In this document: in pieces, positions 55,467 through 64,000 of the stretch
Layout: every line of letters starts with the position of its first letter
Position numbering within the stretch: the stretch's first letter is position 1
DNA from: Adiantum capillus-veneris
Taxonomy: Eukaryota > Streptophyta > Polypodiopsida > Polypodiales > Pteridaceae
DNA length: 64,000 nucleotides
Assembly: GCA_014529385.2 (NCBI GenBank)
Contig: CM043969.1
Coordinates: 71,760,676-71,824,675 of the forward strand
Direction of reading: 5' to 3'
The notes under the pieces: generated by a model
Database searches by the model: none
Told to the model about the DNA's origin: nothing
What the model saw: the letters and a program-made list of their open reading frames with translations, nothing else
Made by a program: the position numbers and the translations under genes

Positions 55467-56561
55467 TTACTTCGGTATAGTACCGGGCCGTTGAGAGTTG
55501 ATGTATTCGGCCATCTCTTCAGGTAATCCCGCACAGAATTTCTGTCTTTGCTCGGCAAAGTCTATCTTTTGAAAGACAGTAGCTTTGAGATGTAAATCCC
55601 AAAACTTGTCTACATACTTGTTGATAGACTCATGAGAGAGAAGCTTCAAGCCGCGCCATTCGGTAAGAACTTTATCTTTAGTATCGCTTGGAAGAAATTG
55701 CTTCATAATGGAAACTCGTAGAGTTTTCCATGTCTTTAGGGCTTCTCCATTGCCACGAAGGCTAGCCCACCATTGACGAGCTGATTTTTGGAAGTGCATA
55801 GCTACATGGCGTAGCTTGGAGGACTCTGTGAAGCCCTCGTCCCCAAAGGCCACATCAAATTGCTGGATGAAGGCCAACACTTTGTCGGTAGCACCAAAGG
55901 TGCCATCGTAGGTGAGAAAAGAGATACTCTTTCCTCCCTCCTTGAACTTCTTTAGCTTTTGTGACCTTCGCCATGCAGGAAATGATTTGCGATGTCCTCC
56001 CCTCTTGTATTCTCTAGGAGAATAGCCATAACTTTCATCGGAAGAGGAGGAAGGTGAAGAAGAAGTAGAAGAGGGTGACCTCTTCCTAGCCCTTTTCTTC
56101 CTTTGTTTCCTCTCTTGCCTTTCAGAGTGATGAGGAGAAGGACTATAGGTTGCTCTTTTCCTCTTGGGAGGAGTAGGCGATCGTCTAGACCGCCGTCTTC
56201 GTGGAGCCACATCTTCAGAAGAACTTAGACTGTCATTGCTTTCTTTCTCTTTGGATTCCTCCTCTCGAATGGGAGAGAGTCTTCTTTTGGGGGTCTCTTC
56301 AAGAGGCCTCCTAAGCTCTCTCTCCTCTGGGAGAGGAAGGGAAATTCCATAAGCACGAAGTTGTTGAGTAACTTCGGCTTGCAAAACAGGGTTGCCCATA
56401 GCTTGTTGCAACCTAGTGACGAGATAATTCACAAACATGGGATCATCATCATTAGCACCTTCATGTGCAAAATCAAAGCTATCAATGTTCATTCTACTCT
56501 CTTGATTATTGTCAGCCATGTTAACAAAATTTATGTTTATACTTAGTGTATGCTTTGGCAA
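55467..56561 (-). CDS. Gypsy-D gag
   Basis: This 364-codon frame is the structural protein that would form the particle around element RNA. After an N-terminal helical part (MFVNYLVTRLQQAMGNPVLQ), residues about 85-200 form a long Arg/Ser/Pro/Lys-rich stretch (APRRRRSRRSPTPPKRKR, KQRKKRARKRSPSSTSS) of SR-protein type. The capsid-like part follows (FLTYDGTFGATDKVLAFIQQ, FQKSARQWWASLRGNG, DTKDKVLTEWRGLK, YVDKFWDLHLKA and FCAGLPEEMAEYINSQ). The CCHC knuckle lies further on in the pol block frame. The likely start is one of the two Met codons near the N-terminus, MPKH or MADN. Gypsy-A and Gypsy-C carry the same protein in decayed form. Treated as part of a fossil element. Confidence 0.9.
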   Translation of the reverse strand: MPKHTLSININFVNMADNNQESRMNIDSFDFAHEGANDDDPMFVNYLVTRLQQAMGNPVLQAEVTQQLRAYGISLPLPEERELRRPLEETPKRRLSPIREEESKEKESNDSLSSSEDVAPRRRRSRRSPTPPKRKRATYSPSPHHSERQERKQRKKRARKRSPSSTSSSPSSSSDESYGYSPREYKRGGHRKSFPAWRRSQKLKKFKEGGKSISFLTYDGTFGATDKVLAFIQQFDVAFGDEGFTESSKLRHVAMHFQKSARQWWASLRGNGEALKTWKTLRVSIMKQFLPSDTKDKVLTEWRGLKLLSHESINKYVDKFWDLHLKATVFQKIDFAEQRQKFCAGLPEEMAEYINSQRPGTIPK

Positions 56562-56920
56562 TACAAAACCTTAGTTGCCACTCCTCTTAGCCTTTGAAAA
56601 TCGGCTCTTAAGTATCTACACCCACGGCTCAAAGTGGTTAATTATAGAGAGTAGAGGAGTAGGTCTAACATAGCAGAGTTGCCAAGGGCTAGCTCCTTTC
56701 GGACTTCTTATGGCTCAATAATGGTAAAGCCGTAGGCAAGTCTAAAAAGACTCCATTATTAAGTCCAAAGCTCCCGAGGTGTGCACCATCCCCCACATAG
56801 TGGGCTTAACAAAACCGATATTAGATCCCAGTTCCACTTACTCTATTATAATTAACAACATCAACCATTTATAGGCTACTTAAGGACCTCTCTTCTTAAA
56901 CAAGAAAAGAGAAACCAAAT
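56562..56920 (-). other. Gypsy-D 5' leader
   Basis: Leader between PBS and gag, with no recognised feature. A matching leader with the word TTGCAATTAAT is seen in Gypsy-C near 43.34 kb. Confidence 0.5.
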
Positions 56921-56933
56921 GCTCTGATACCAA
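56921..56933 (-). other. Gypsy-D primer binding site (initiator Met type)
   Basis: On the minus strand, TTGGTATCAGAGC directly follows the 5' LTR. Confidence 0.93.
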
Positions 56934-58551
56934 TGTAATGGAATTAGCCTATTCAACTTGAGAATAGCGGAAATTAATGAGAATACTTTCGAGAAATAAC
57001 TTTGTGAGCATAGCGGGTAGACATAATTGAAGATAGAAACATAATCATAGCAATTAGTTAACTTGTCATGAACAATACTTTTGCAAGAGAGAGAATTTAG
57101 AGAACATGACAACAATTGAGGACCGGATTTATGTGGAGCCGGTCCCCCCTCCAATAGGCATTTGTATTATGATTTCTCCCATTAAGAGAGACTTGTTACA
57201 ATACATTCTTTGTGTTCCTTGTGACCTAGGTGATGCAATGAAGATGGAAAGCTTCATGCATCACAATAATAGCATAACATGAACTTGAAGAAAGCTTTAA
57301 TTGTCCCAAGCCTCAGTCCCAAGACCTCAAACACCTTCGAAGGTGGAGAGAGCTAGTAGGGAATGAGGGTAGGGAAGAGGAAGAAGAAACATTTCATAGG
57401 AGAAAGAACTAGTTCCTCACTTATCATACTCTTGTTGCTAGCATACATAATAGCATAGTAATGAAGAAGAAGGAGATGTCAAGCTTAAGCATTGAAGCAT
57501 GGCTCTTGGTTGGATTTGCACTCCATAGCCAAGAGTGTTGGTGTAGGCTCTCAAGCTCTACTTGCTTGGAGAAGGAGAGGGAGCTCTTGCACTTTGCATA
57601 GTACACAATGAGAGTGCTTGTGAGTGTGTGTGGGTGAGTATACCCCCTAAGCACCCCCCTAGCTTTCTTGGGTCGACCCCCCCTTATAGCTCATGCTTGA
57701 AGCTCATTGGACCCCTCCAGGCCTAGCCAATCACAAGCAGGAGCCATTACAAGCAACATGGGTAGCCTTGGGACAAGTGTCCCCCTTTCCCCTTTGAGAG
57801 AGAGGACTTGATAAATGCTAAAACAATTAGATAATTCATGTAATTTATCATTGGACCCCTTTGAAGCCTAGCCAATAGGCTTCAAGAAACACATGAAGGT
57901 AACATGGGTAGGGGCCTGACATGTGTCCTTGCTGCCTCTTCAAGTTGGGGCTTCCCTTGTGTGTGTGAGTGGGTGTTCTCTCTCTAGACCCTAGGAAAAG
58001 GGCTCGCCCCCCCTCTTGTAGGAATGCTTTTGACTTTAGGTGATCAAGCACCTTACTCACCAAGCATGACAAAGCACTTGAACTAGGGGGTGTTCCCACA
58101 AGCATCTCAGGCAAGCTTCTCAAGGCACCTCAAGTACCTTAATCATGCAACAAGTCAAGCACCTCAAGCATGGAGCCACTCAAGCACCTCAAGCATATTA
58201 ATCAAGCACCTCAAGCATGACAAAAACCTCAAGCACAACAAGCACCTCGAGCTTGGGCCGGGTTCCAACCTCAAGCTCAGCCCTAGATTACCTAAGGTCA
58301 AAGGACTTTTACACACATTTATTGGAGGTCTTCAATGAAGCTAACCCTAAGGTCTTATGCTCCATTGGTTAGCCTTGCTCTTTGATAGACCATCTCCCTT
58401 TTGGGCCCCTTTACCATTGGCCCCGTGTTGAGATAGATCTATAAGCACATATCTATATCTTAACACTTGTTCCCGTTTATTCTCCCACATTAAGTGATCA
58501 ATTTAATATGAGAAAATCATTTGGGTTGGTTAGATATTATATTTTATGACA
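56934..58551 (-). repeat. Gypsy-D 5' LTR
   Basis: It matches 49733-51368. It is slightly shorter, mainly because its minisatellite holds fewer units. Confidence 0.93.
58040..58252 (+). repeat. LTR minisatellite in the Gypsy-D 5' LTR
   Basis: Same AAGCACCTCAAGCA-type unit as at 50840-51075, one or more units shorter. Confidence 0.85.
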
Positions 58552-58781
58552 CCAACATTATAATTTGGTCCGTCAAATCCATGATACCGTCTCACAATAC
58601 GGTAATCTCTTGAAGCCCAAAGGGAATGTACAAAAATGCATCCCCAAAAAAAAAGGGCAATGTCAAAATGGGGACCAAGGAAGAGTAGGCTTTCTTGTTG
58701 GCTTCATCAATAGCCAATACTATCTCACTTCATTTGAATCAATGTAGGATGCGTTCCACATTCAGATGCATGCCATACATG
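58552..58781. other. Spacer between Gypsy-D and the next LTR
   Basis: It starts with the CCAAC duplication. Nothing else was recognised. Confidence 0.4.
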
Positions 58782-59083
58782 TGTTGGGGGTGGTACTCAC
58801 TTCCGTTACCTTCACTTTACTAATTGACAGGATTGTCAAATTCTATCCATTTTCCTATCAAAAAATTGTCACTAGCACAAGGGTCTTGTCGTACCTAAAC
58901 CACAAGAGCCTTAAGGAATTGATTTCTTAGGGCATCAGTCACTCTATGGGCATGAGATGTAAGTGTTAAAGTTTTGGCATCTCAAGTGAACTGCCTAATG
59001 TGATCTCATTATTTAGTTTGGCTTTTAGGTATTTATTTTACTTATTTGTCCAAGTCTTGGGTAGGGCAATTTATTGGGATTGC

Positions 59084-59091
59084 TATATAAG
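59084..59091 (+). promoter_or_regulatory. TATA box candidate in the element E LTR
   Basis: TATATAAG lies about 150 bases before the end of the LTR, a normal place for the U3/R boundary. The (CT)n stretch follows it. Inference from position only. Confidence 0.5.
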
Positions 59092-59154
59092 AAACCCCTT
59101 GCCTCCACTGTATACACATGCAGTTATTCATTGCCAAGGTTGATTGGTTCATGA

Positions 59155-59155
<1 letters not shown>

Positions 59156-59201
<46 letters not shown>
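59156..59201 (+). repeat. (CT)n microsatellite
   Basis: About 23 CT units inside the element E LTR. Confidence 0.95.
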
Positions 59202-59203
<2 letters not shown>

Positions 59204-59239
59204 CGTGGTCTCTACACTTCCGCATTGTCGACTTTGACA

Positions 59240-59252
59240 TGCTATCAGAGCT
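59240..59252 (+). other. Element E primer binding site
   Basis: TGCTATCAGAGCT directly follows the LTR. It differs from the initiator-Met complement TGGTATCAGAGC at one of the first twelve positions. Confidence 0.65.
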
Positions 59253-61515
59253 TCTTGGTGGAGCTTACCGCTTGAAGGCCTTGGCGGGAGGAGCAAAGAG
59301 GAGAAGAAGTTTTTTCATTGCCAAAGACCTCTCTAAACGCTGCTCTATTGTGGTCTCATTAGAGTTTTCAAAATGTTGCCCTTCCTCTCTTGCCGGAAAT
59401 GCCCCAACAGCTTGCAAGGCCCTTTCCCCTCGTGCATTTCGAAACGATGTAGTGCAGTGGCATCGGATAGCCACTCCTCGAGCATTCTGAAACGATGCAG
59501 CCCCTCCTCCCCTTGGCGCAGACTCCCATTAGAGCGAGCATTCTGAAATGTTGCCGGTGTTGCTCCCTCCATTCACTGAGCGTTTTAAAACGCCCATATC
59601 CGGCTCTTGATCACTCCCACCAGTTATTACTAAGTAAGCAGCCAACAATTTAAAACGCTGGTGACAGCCTTGTCTTGGTAAGTTGGAGTTGGAGAGTGGG
59701 GCATCAGAAGAGGGTCTTTTGATCACCTTGGAATTAGTGCGGCCTTTGGAGGCCCTTGAGGATCTTAGAGCCCAAGAGAGGGGCATCTAAAGGCGGCTTC
59801 TTAGTGGCTTGAGATGGTAGGAGGCGACTCACCCAAAAGCAGATTACGAAGCGGTTTTATGAAGCAATGGGGAGCAGTTTTGTACCACGTGGTTTAGTAC
59901 CTATCATTCGGCTTGGAAGCAGCATCCCCCAAAGAGCTTTGGACTCCGAAGAGGACCGATTTTTCTATGAGGCTTTTGATTTGCAGAGGAGCAGATTGAC
60001 ATCGGCTTGGACGGAGCTCTTAGCCCTTGCTATGCATAGTTTATTGTGGAGCTTTGGATTTGTTTGAGGCCTACCACATGGCAAATGTGCCAAGCAGCTA
60101 TTGGTGACAGAGTTTTAGATTTTAGAGAGGGATAAAAAATTTTACGGAGCCCATTGCGTGTGGAGCTTCCTTTGCGGTGGAGTTGAAGCGGCTTGGATCT
60201 TTTTTGGCTTGGTTTGTACGGTCATTTTTTGGAGTGCGAGAAGATACCCGATTACCAGATCTTACAACTTCAATATGTCCCCACCTTGCTCGAGGCCCAA
60301 TGACATCGGCCAAAGACAATCAAAAGCTACAGATAACGGATCGCCAACCATCCATTTAGCGGCCTGTACACCGACACAATTCTCAAGGAACCAGGCAATT
60401 TGTTTGGCGCAGTTTGTGAAGTCAAAATCAAATGGAGGACTTCACTAGAGGACAACAACAAAGGTCAGTTGGACAAGGATGGAAGTACCAGTACTCAATT
60501 AGCTGCCTCGGTACTCGAGAGGTATGACCACAGTCATGATTGTGATTTGACGCTTTGCTTGGCTTGAGAGTTTGAAGCCAAAGGCAGAAGCAAGAACTCA
60601 CAAATAGACAAAGTCAAAGGCAAGCTGGACAGAGATTACGGTAATAAAGATTTGGCAGAGGAGATTGACATGGCACACGTAGTGGTGGCTACGTGTGCCT
60701 CAACGTCAGATTTTAGTCAAATAACACAAGTCACCACTAGCTTCAGCTAGAGAGAGACTTGTGAGTGGCAGAGAAGGGAAACCATATGCTCCCTATAATT
60801 AATTTGGATTCTTGTGTTCTTGCATGTCTATGTCTCTTGCAGAATCTTGTAGCTCAACTGTGTACTAGGTGATTAGAATGATTTGGTCGCTTCTAATAGC
60901 TATTTCAGATCACATGTTCAGATTTTGAAGTATGAAGACAAGAGACTGTAATTGATATGTATTTAAATACTAAAAATTGTACAAATGGCACTAGATAAAG
61001 CTACACAGAGCTAAATGATACTCAAAGAAAATGCTCAACAATTACACAAGGGTAACTTTAGACTCTGGAATGACTAGCCCAAAAAATGAAGTAATGGGTT
61101 CTATTTATAAGTACCAAGATTGGGCTCTGTCTGAATGTACATGTTAAGCCTAAGAATTTTGGGATGTTTTACTTAATCGAAGTTGGAATGTGAACCTTTG
61201 TACTTTTGGGATTCCAAGAGGTGTCTTGGGAAAGGGCGTTGCCCATTTAATCTTATCGAACTATGTAGCTGATGTTTAGTATCTTCTTGGGAATGTGAAG
61301 GCGGACGTTATGGCAGATTTACTATGTTGTCAATTTCTGTATTCTGTTCCAGTTCCAGTTCCATTCTGATTTCTGTGTTTTGTCTATTCTGAATGTTTAT
61401 GCCTTAAACACTTGGCCATCATGGTGTATATGTGATGTAGCATGGATGGATTCAAGTTTCTCTTGTAGGAGCGAGTGCTGCAGCAATGGAGGGAGGATGT
61501 TCAGAATAGTGTGAG
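59253..61515 (+). other. Element E leader with spaced palindromic words
   Basis: No conserved protein is recognised. Near-palindromic words recur at 59364, 59435, 59483, 59539, 59581 and 59646 (for example CATTTCGAAACG, CATTCTGAAACG and the perfect palindrome CGTTTTAAAACG), spaced 41-72 bases. The rest is spacer. Confidence 0.5.
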
Positions 61516-62779
61516 TTGGCATGGATAGTTGGTTGCACTCTGGAGGAAGTGGAGGAGGATATATTCCCGTATTGGACAAGGTCAATTGCTGGGCGGTTTC
61601 GACAGTTGTATGGGCGAGATGGTCATCGTTCCAAACTGCAGGGAATTTTGGAATATCCTGGGATGCATCGAGTTTCTATAAGAGAAGATTCAGATGATAC
61701 TGTGGAGGATTTGGATGGCGCAGAGGATTATCTAAGTGATAGATGGGAAGAAGAAGTACCGAATGAAGAATAGGATATATTTCCGCGGCTGTTTGCGGTT
61801 GCAGTTATTCAACATGCATTAGTGGCGCGAAGGAGATTGATTTTTGATCCGTTGGGAAGTACTAGTGCAGGAAATCCTGTACAAATAGGTGGACCTACAA
61901 ATATGGCGGTGGCTAGGCAGGATATGCACGTCAAATTCTGGACCTTTTTGGGAAAGTTGAAAGAAGACCCCGATTGCCACATATCTCAATACAAGACAAG
62001 ATGGCAGGCCAGAGGATTTTCCGGAGTGTACGATGCCCAGGCTAAGATGCGTCAGCTTGAGGCTACTTTGGATGGGAAGGCTATGCAGTGGTTCAGTAAT
62101 TTTCCAACAGGTCATTTTGCTGATTATGATGGATTGAAAGCAGCATTTTTGAATGGGTTTAGAAAGGAAAAGACTCCACATGATGTGTTGACCAAGCTTA
62201 GGGAAGTGAAACAAAAGGAAAATGTTTGTTGAGGATTATGCACAAAAGTTTAACCAATATGTGAGAAGGTTGTCTGCTCAAGAAAGTCCAACTGATGAAA
62301 TGCTTGCTGGATATTTTTTGAATGGATTAAGGAAGGAATTGAAGAATGTTGTTGCTGGAGTTGATGTTGTAGGTGGATTACAAGCATTAGTGGAAACAAC
62401 TCAAAGAGCAAAGAAAAGGTTTGGGGTCTCTCATGGAAAAGCAGCCAAGAGGTCGTCTAAAGAGAAGAAGAAAGGTAGATCGAAGAAAAAGAAGAGGTCA
62501 GATAATTCGGATTCGGACAGTGATTCGGATTCGAAAACTGATACTGATTCAGATACGAAAATAGATTCAGATAGTGAAGAGGATTCCAGTGAGGATTCGG
62601 ATTCAGATGAAGATGAGGATAAGAAGAAGAAAGGCAAGAAGAAGTCGAAGAAAAAGTCTAAAGAGAAAGAGGATAGATTGGAAAAATTGGTAGCAAAGAA
62701 ATTGAAGAAGTTGGGAGTGCAGAAAGCTGTGGAATCAAAAACCCCTCATTGTGAAATTTGTGTTAAAGATGGGCATTAG
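61516..62779 (+). pseudogene. Element E gag (fossil)
   Basis: Early frames are followed by a capsid-like part (FWTFLGKLKEDPDCHISQYK, RQLEATLDGKAMQWFSNFP, FLNGFRKEKTPHDVLTKLRE, then YAQKFNQYVRRLSAQES and YFLNGLRKELKNVVAGVD) with the Retrotrans_gag pattern. A long charged tail follows: a Lys/Arg block, a Ser/Asp repeat (SDNSDSDSDSDSKTDTDSD), then Lys-rich helices. At the end CEICVKDGH begins a zinc knuckle. The acidic-basic tail is unusual in length. It is broken in places. Confidence 0.8.
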
Positions 62780-63600
62780 ACAAAGGAATGTTGGTTTAGT
62801 CCTAATTTCAGAGGTTTTGTACGAGAAAGGATTCAACAGAAGTTACAGCAACAAGGACCTCAAACTCATGGGGTGTTTCAAGAGACAGGAGGAAGGCAAG
62901 GGATGTTCAATAATCAAGGATGGCAAAGGCAACAATCGTATTCAGGGTGGAGACCACAAAGGGGACCACCATTTAGAGGAAATTTCAATTCGGGCGGAGG
63001 ACCGAGATTTGAGGATGGCAGAATTCAAGACCCCCATGGGGGGGAAATTGGGATCAACAGCAGCGGTGGTAGAATTAGCAGCCACAACCATAAGGATGGA
63101 ATCAGCCGGTTTGAAATTATCAAGGGGGGAATCAACAACAGCCAAGAGGGCCAGTGCCGCAGTTGCCAGCACCACCAATACAGTCAGCTGAAGCAAACAA
63201 AGAGCCTGGAAGCAGTTTGATAGTAGTAGAATCGTTTCAGGATCAAGAGGTGAATGAAGTTGCTATGGATTGTCAACCGGAATGTGATTGTTCTAAATGT
63301 TTGCAAGAGGAAGTAGATGTATTAGTGACAACAAGGTCCAAAGCAAGATTGAAACCTCCACTGGATTGGGAGGAGCAGAAGGAGATTCGGAGAAAGGATG
63401 GATGCTTTGTTTGAGGAGTTAACTAATTCCTCTATACATTTTACATTGGATCAGTTATTGTCATTAGTTCCAATTTTCAGAGATAGACTATATACAGTGA
63501 TGCGAAGGACAAAGACTGTTCCGAGTATGAAGGAGGTGCAGCAGACAGTTCAGAGTTGTCAGATTAGCTCAGAGGATGTGGATTTTTCAGTACCAACATT
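62780..63600 (+). other. Element E Gly/Asn-rich region and linker (fossil)
   Basis: Several overlapping frames are rich in Gly, Arg and Gln (RGPPFRGNFNSGGGPRFEDG) in one frame. This probably is the continuation of the gag tail. A later frame has CQPECDCSKCLQEE, a Cys-rich cluster. Confidence 0.5.
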
Positions 63601-64000
63601 GTCATTGGAATTTAATAACCGCAAATTTTCAGATGTACTATTGGATGGTGGATCAGGGGTCAACATACTTTCGAAATGGAAATTTCTAAGGATGCAAGAT
63701 GTTAAGTTGGAACCAGCTCCATTTCAAGTGCGTATGGATTATCAAAGCAGAGTTCAACCAGGGGGGATGTTAAGGAGGCAAGGAATTATTATTCATGGAT
63801 TGCAGTTTATGGTAAATTTTGTAGTCATCAAGGTGAAGTATTCAAAAAATACCTATTCTATGTTGTTGGGGAGGCCATGGTTTCGCACGGCTAAGCTGAA
63901 ACAGGATTGGGGAAAGAATGAAGTGACTGTTAAGAAAGGAAGGAGAGAAGTCACATTACCAATGGGGCCGAAGAAGGAATTGTCAGTAGAGACGAAGCCA
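63600..64000 (+). pseudogene. Element E retropepsin-like protease region (fossil, cut by window end)
   Basis: DVLLDGGSGVNILSKWKF near 63.63 kb is a classic plant Ty3/Gypsy (Tat/Athila type) protease site. About 70 residues on, MLLGRPWFRTAKLKQDWGK near 63.86 kb is the matching ILGRPW strand. RT would be expected beyond the window. Confidence 0.8.

Larger units (their letters stand above)
49733..58551 (-). mobile_element. Gypsy-D: chromodomain Ty3/Gypsy element, best preserved copy
   Basis: This element lies on the minus strand with a perfect 5 bp duplication CCAAC (49728-49732 and 58552-58556). The LTRs are 49733-51368 and 56934-58551. They differ by a few dozen changes by eye, so it is fairly young. 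The initiator-Met PBS is at 56921-56933 and the purine tract at 51369-51382. Parts are gag (55467-56561), protease-RT-RNase H (53269-55455) and integrase-chromodomain (51728-53212). The blocks are long and mostly open. The element as a whole looks broken only a few times. It belongs with Gypsy-A and Gypsy-C in the chromodomain branch but has a distinct LTR subfamily. Confidence 0.95.
58782..59239 (+). repeat. Element E 5' LTR
   Basis: TG...CA ends. A TATA-like TATATAAG sits at 59084-59091, a reasonable promoter. A (CT)n tract runs 59156-59201, just downstream of the expected transcription start. Confidence 0.65.
58782..64000 (+). mobile_element. Element E: LTR element with long leader, gag and protease, cut by the window end
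   Basis: A plus-strand LTR at 58782-59239 starts TGTTGGGGGTGGTAC and ends GACTTTGACA. It is followed directly by TGCTATCAGAGCTT, close to the initiator-Met PBS. A leader of about 2.2 kb leads to gag (61.5-62.8 kb) and then a Gly-rich and a protease-like region (62.8-64.0 kb). The LDGGSGVNI-type protease is of the Tat/Athila style of Ty3/Gypsy. No 3' end is in the window, so linkage of the LTR with the gag is inference. The coding part is broken a few times. Confidence 0.6.

Overview
The window looks like repeat-rich nuclear DNA of a land plant with a large genome. The evidence is chromodomain-bearing Ty3/Gypsy elements primed by initiator tRNA-Met, Copia elements, pol-less gag-coding LTR elements, a plant-type LINE, nested insertions, long (GA)n, (CT)n and (CA)n tracts and almost no host coding sequence. 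A fern, lycophyte or gymnosperm would fit; the sequence alone does not decide. I see no bacterial operon, CRISPR array, rRNA or tRNA gene.

Layout. 0-1 kb: a possible last exon of an unknown host gene with a polyadenylation signal. 1-5 kb: AT-rich spacer with several short exact tandem duplications. 4.9-6.85 kb: a decayed LINE on the minus strand, next to the 3' end of an old Copia copy (LTR 6988-7173). 7.56-9.79 kb: a degenerate tandem array of roughly 0.4 kb units. 10862-26014: a chromodomain Gypsy copy (Gypsy-A, minus, target duplication AACAA). Its 3' LTR carries a younger pol-less element (11277-18359) with gag, unknown upstream frames and a long downstream frame with a predicted membrane segment. 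26.0-30.1 kb: spacer very dense in microsatellites. 30094-39948: a second pol-less element (element B, minus, target duplication CAAAT) with gag and retropepsin parts. 40018-48226: a Copia copy holding part of a Gypsy-A relative (Gypsy-C) in the middle. 48.2-49.7 kb: a second degenerate repeat array, which element B and the Copia copy entered. 49733-58551: the best preserved element, Gypsy-D (minus, target duplication CCAAC), with long gag, protease-RT-RNase H and integrase-chromodomain blocks. 58782 to the window end: the 5' part of another LTR element with a long leader, gag and protease.

How the parts relate. The full-pol chromodomain elements (A, C, D) share PBS type, polypurine tract, LTR start and dense CCAAT boxes in the LTR. 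The two pol-less elements use other primer sites, so their helpers would be different families. Relative ages can be read from the nesting and from LTR divergence: the nested pol-less element and Gypsy-D look young, while Gypsy-A, element B and Copia look older. All LTR elements are described as fossils. The observations most worth following are the membrane-segment frame of the nested pol-less element, element B with its three copies of the polypurine tract, and the two degenerate tandem arrays.
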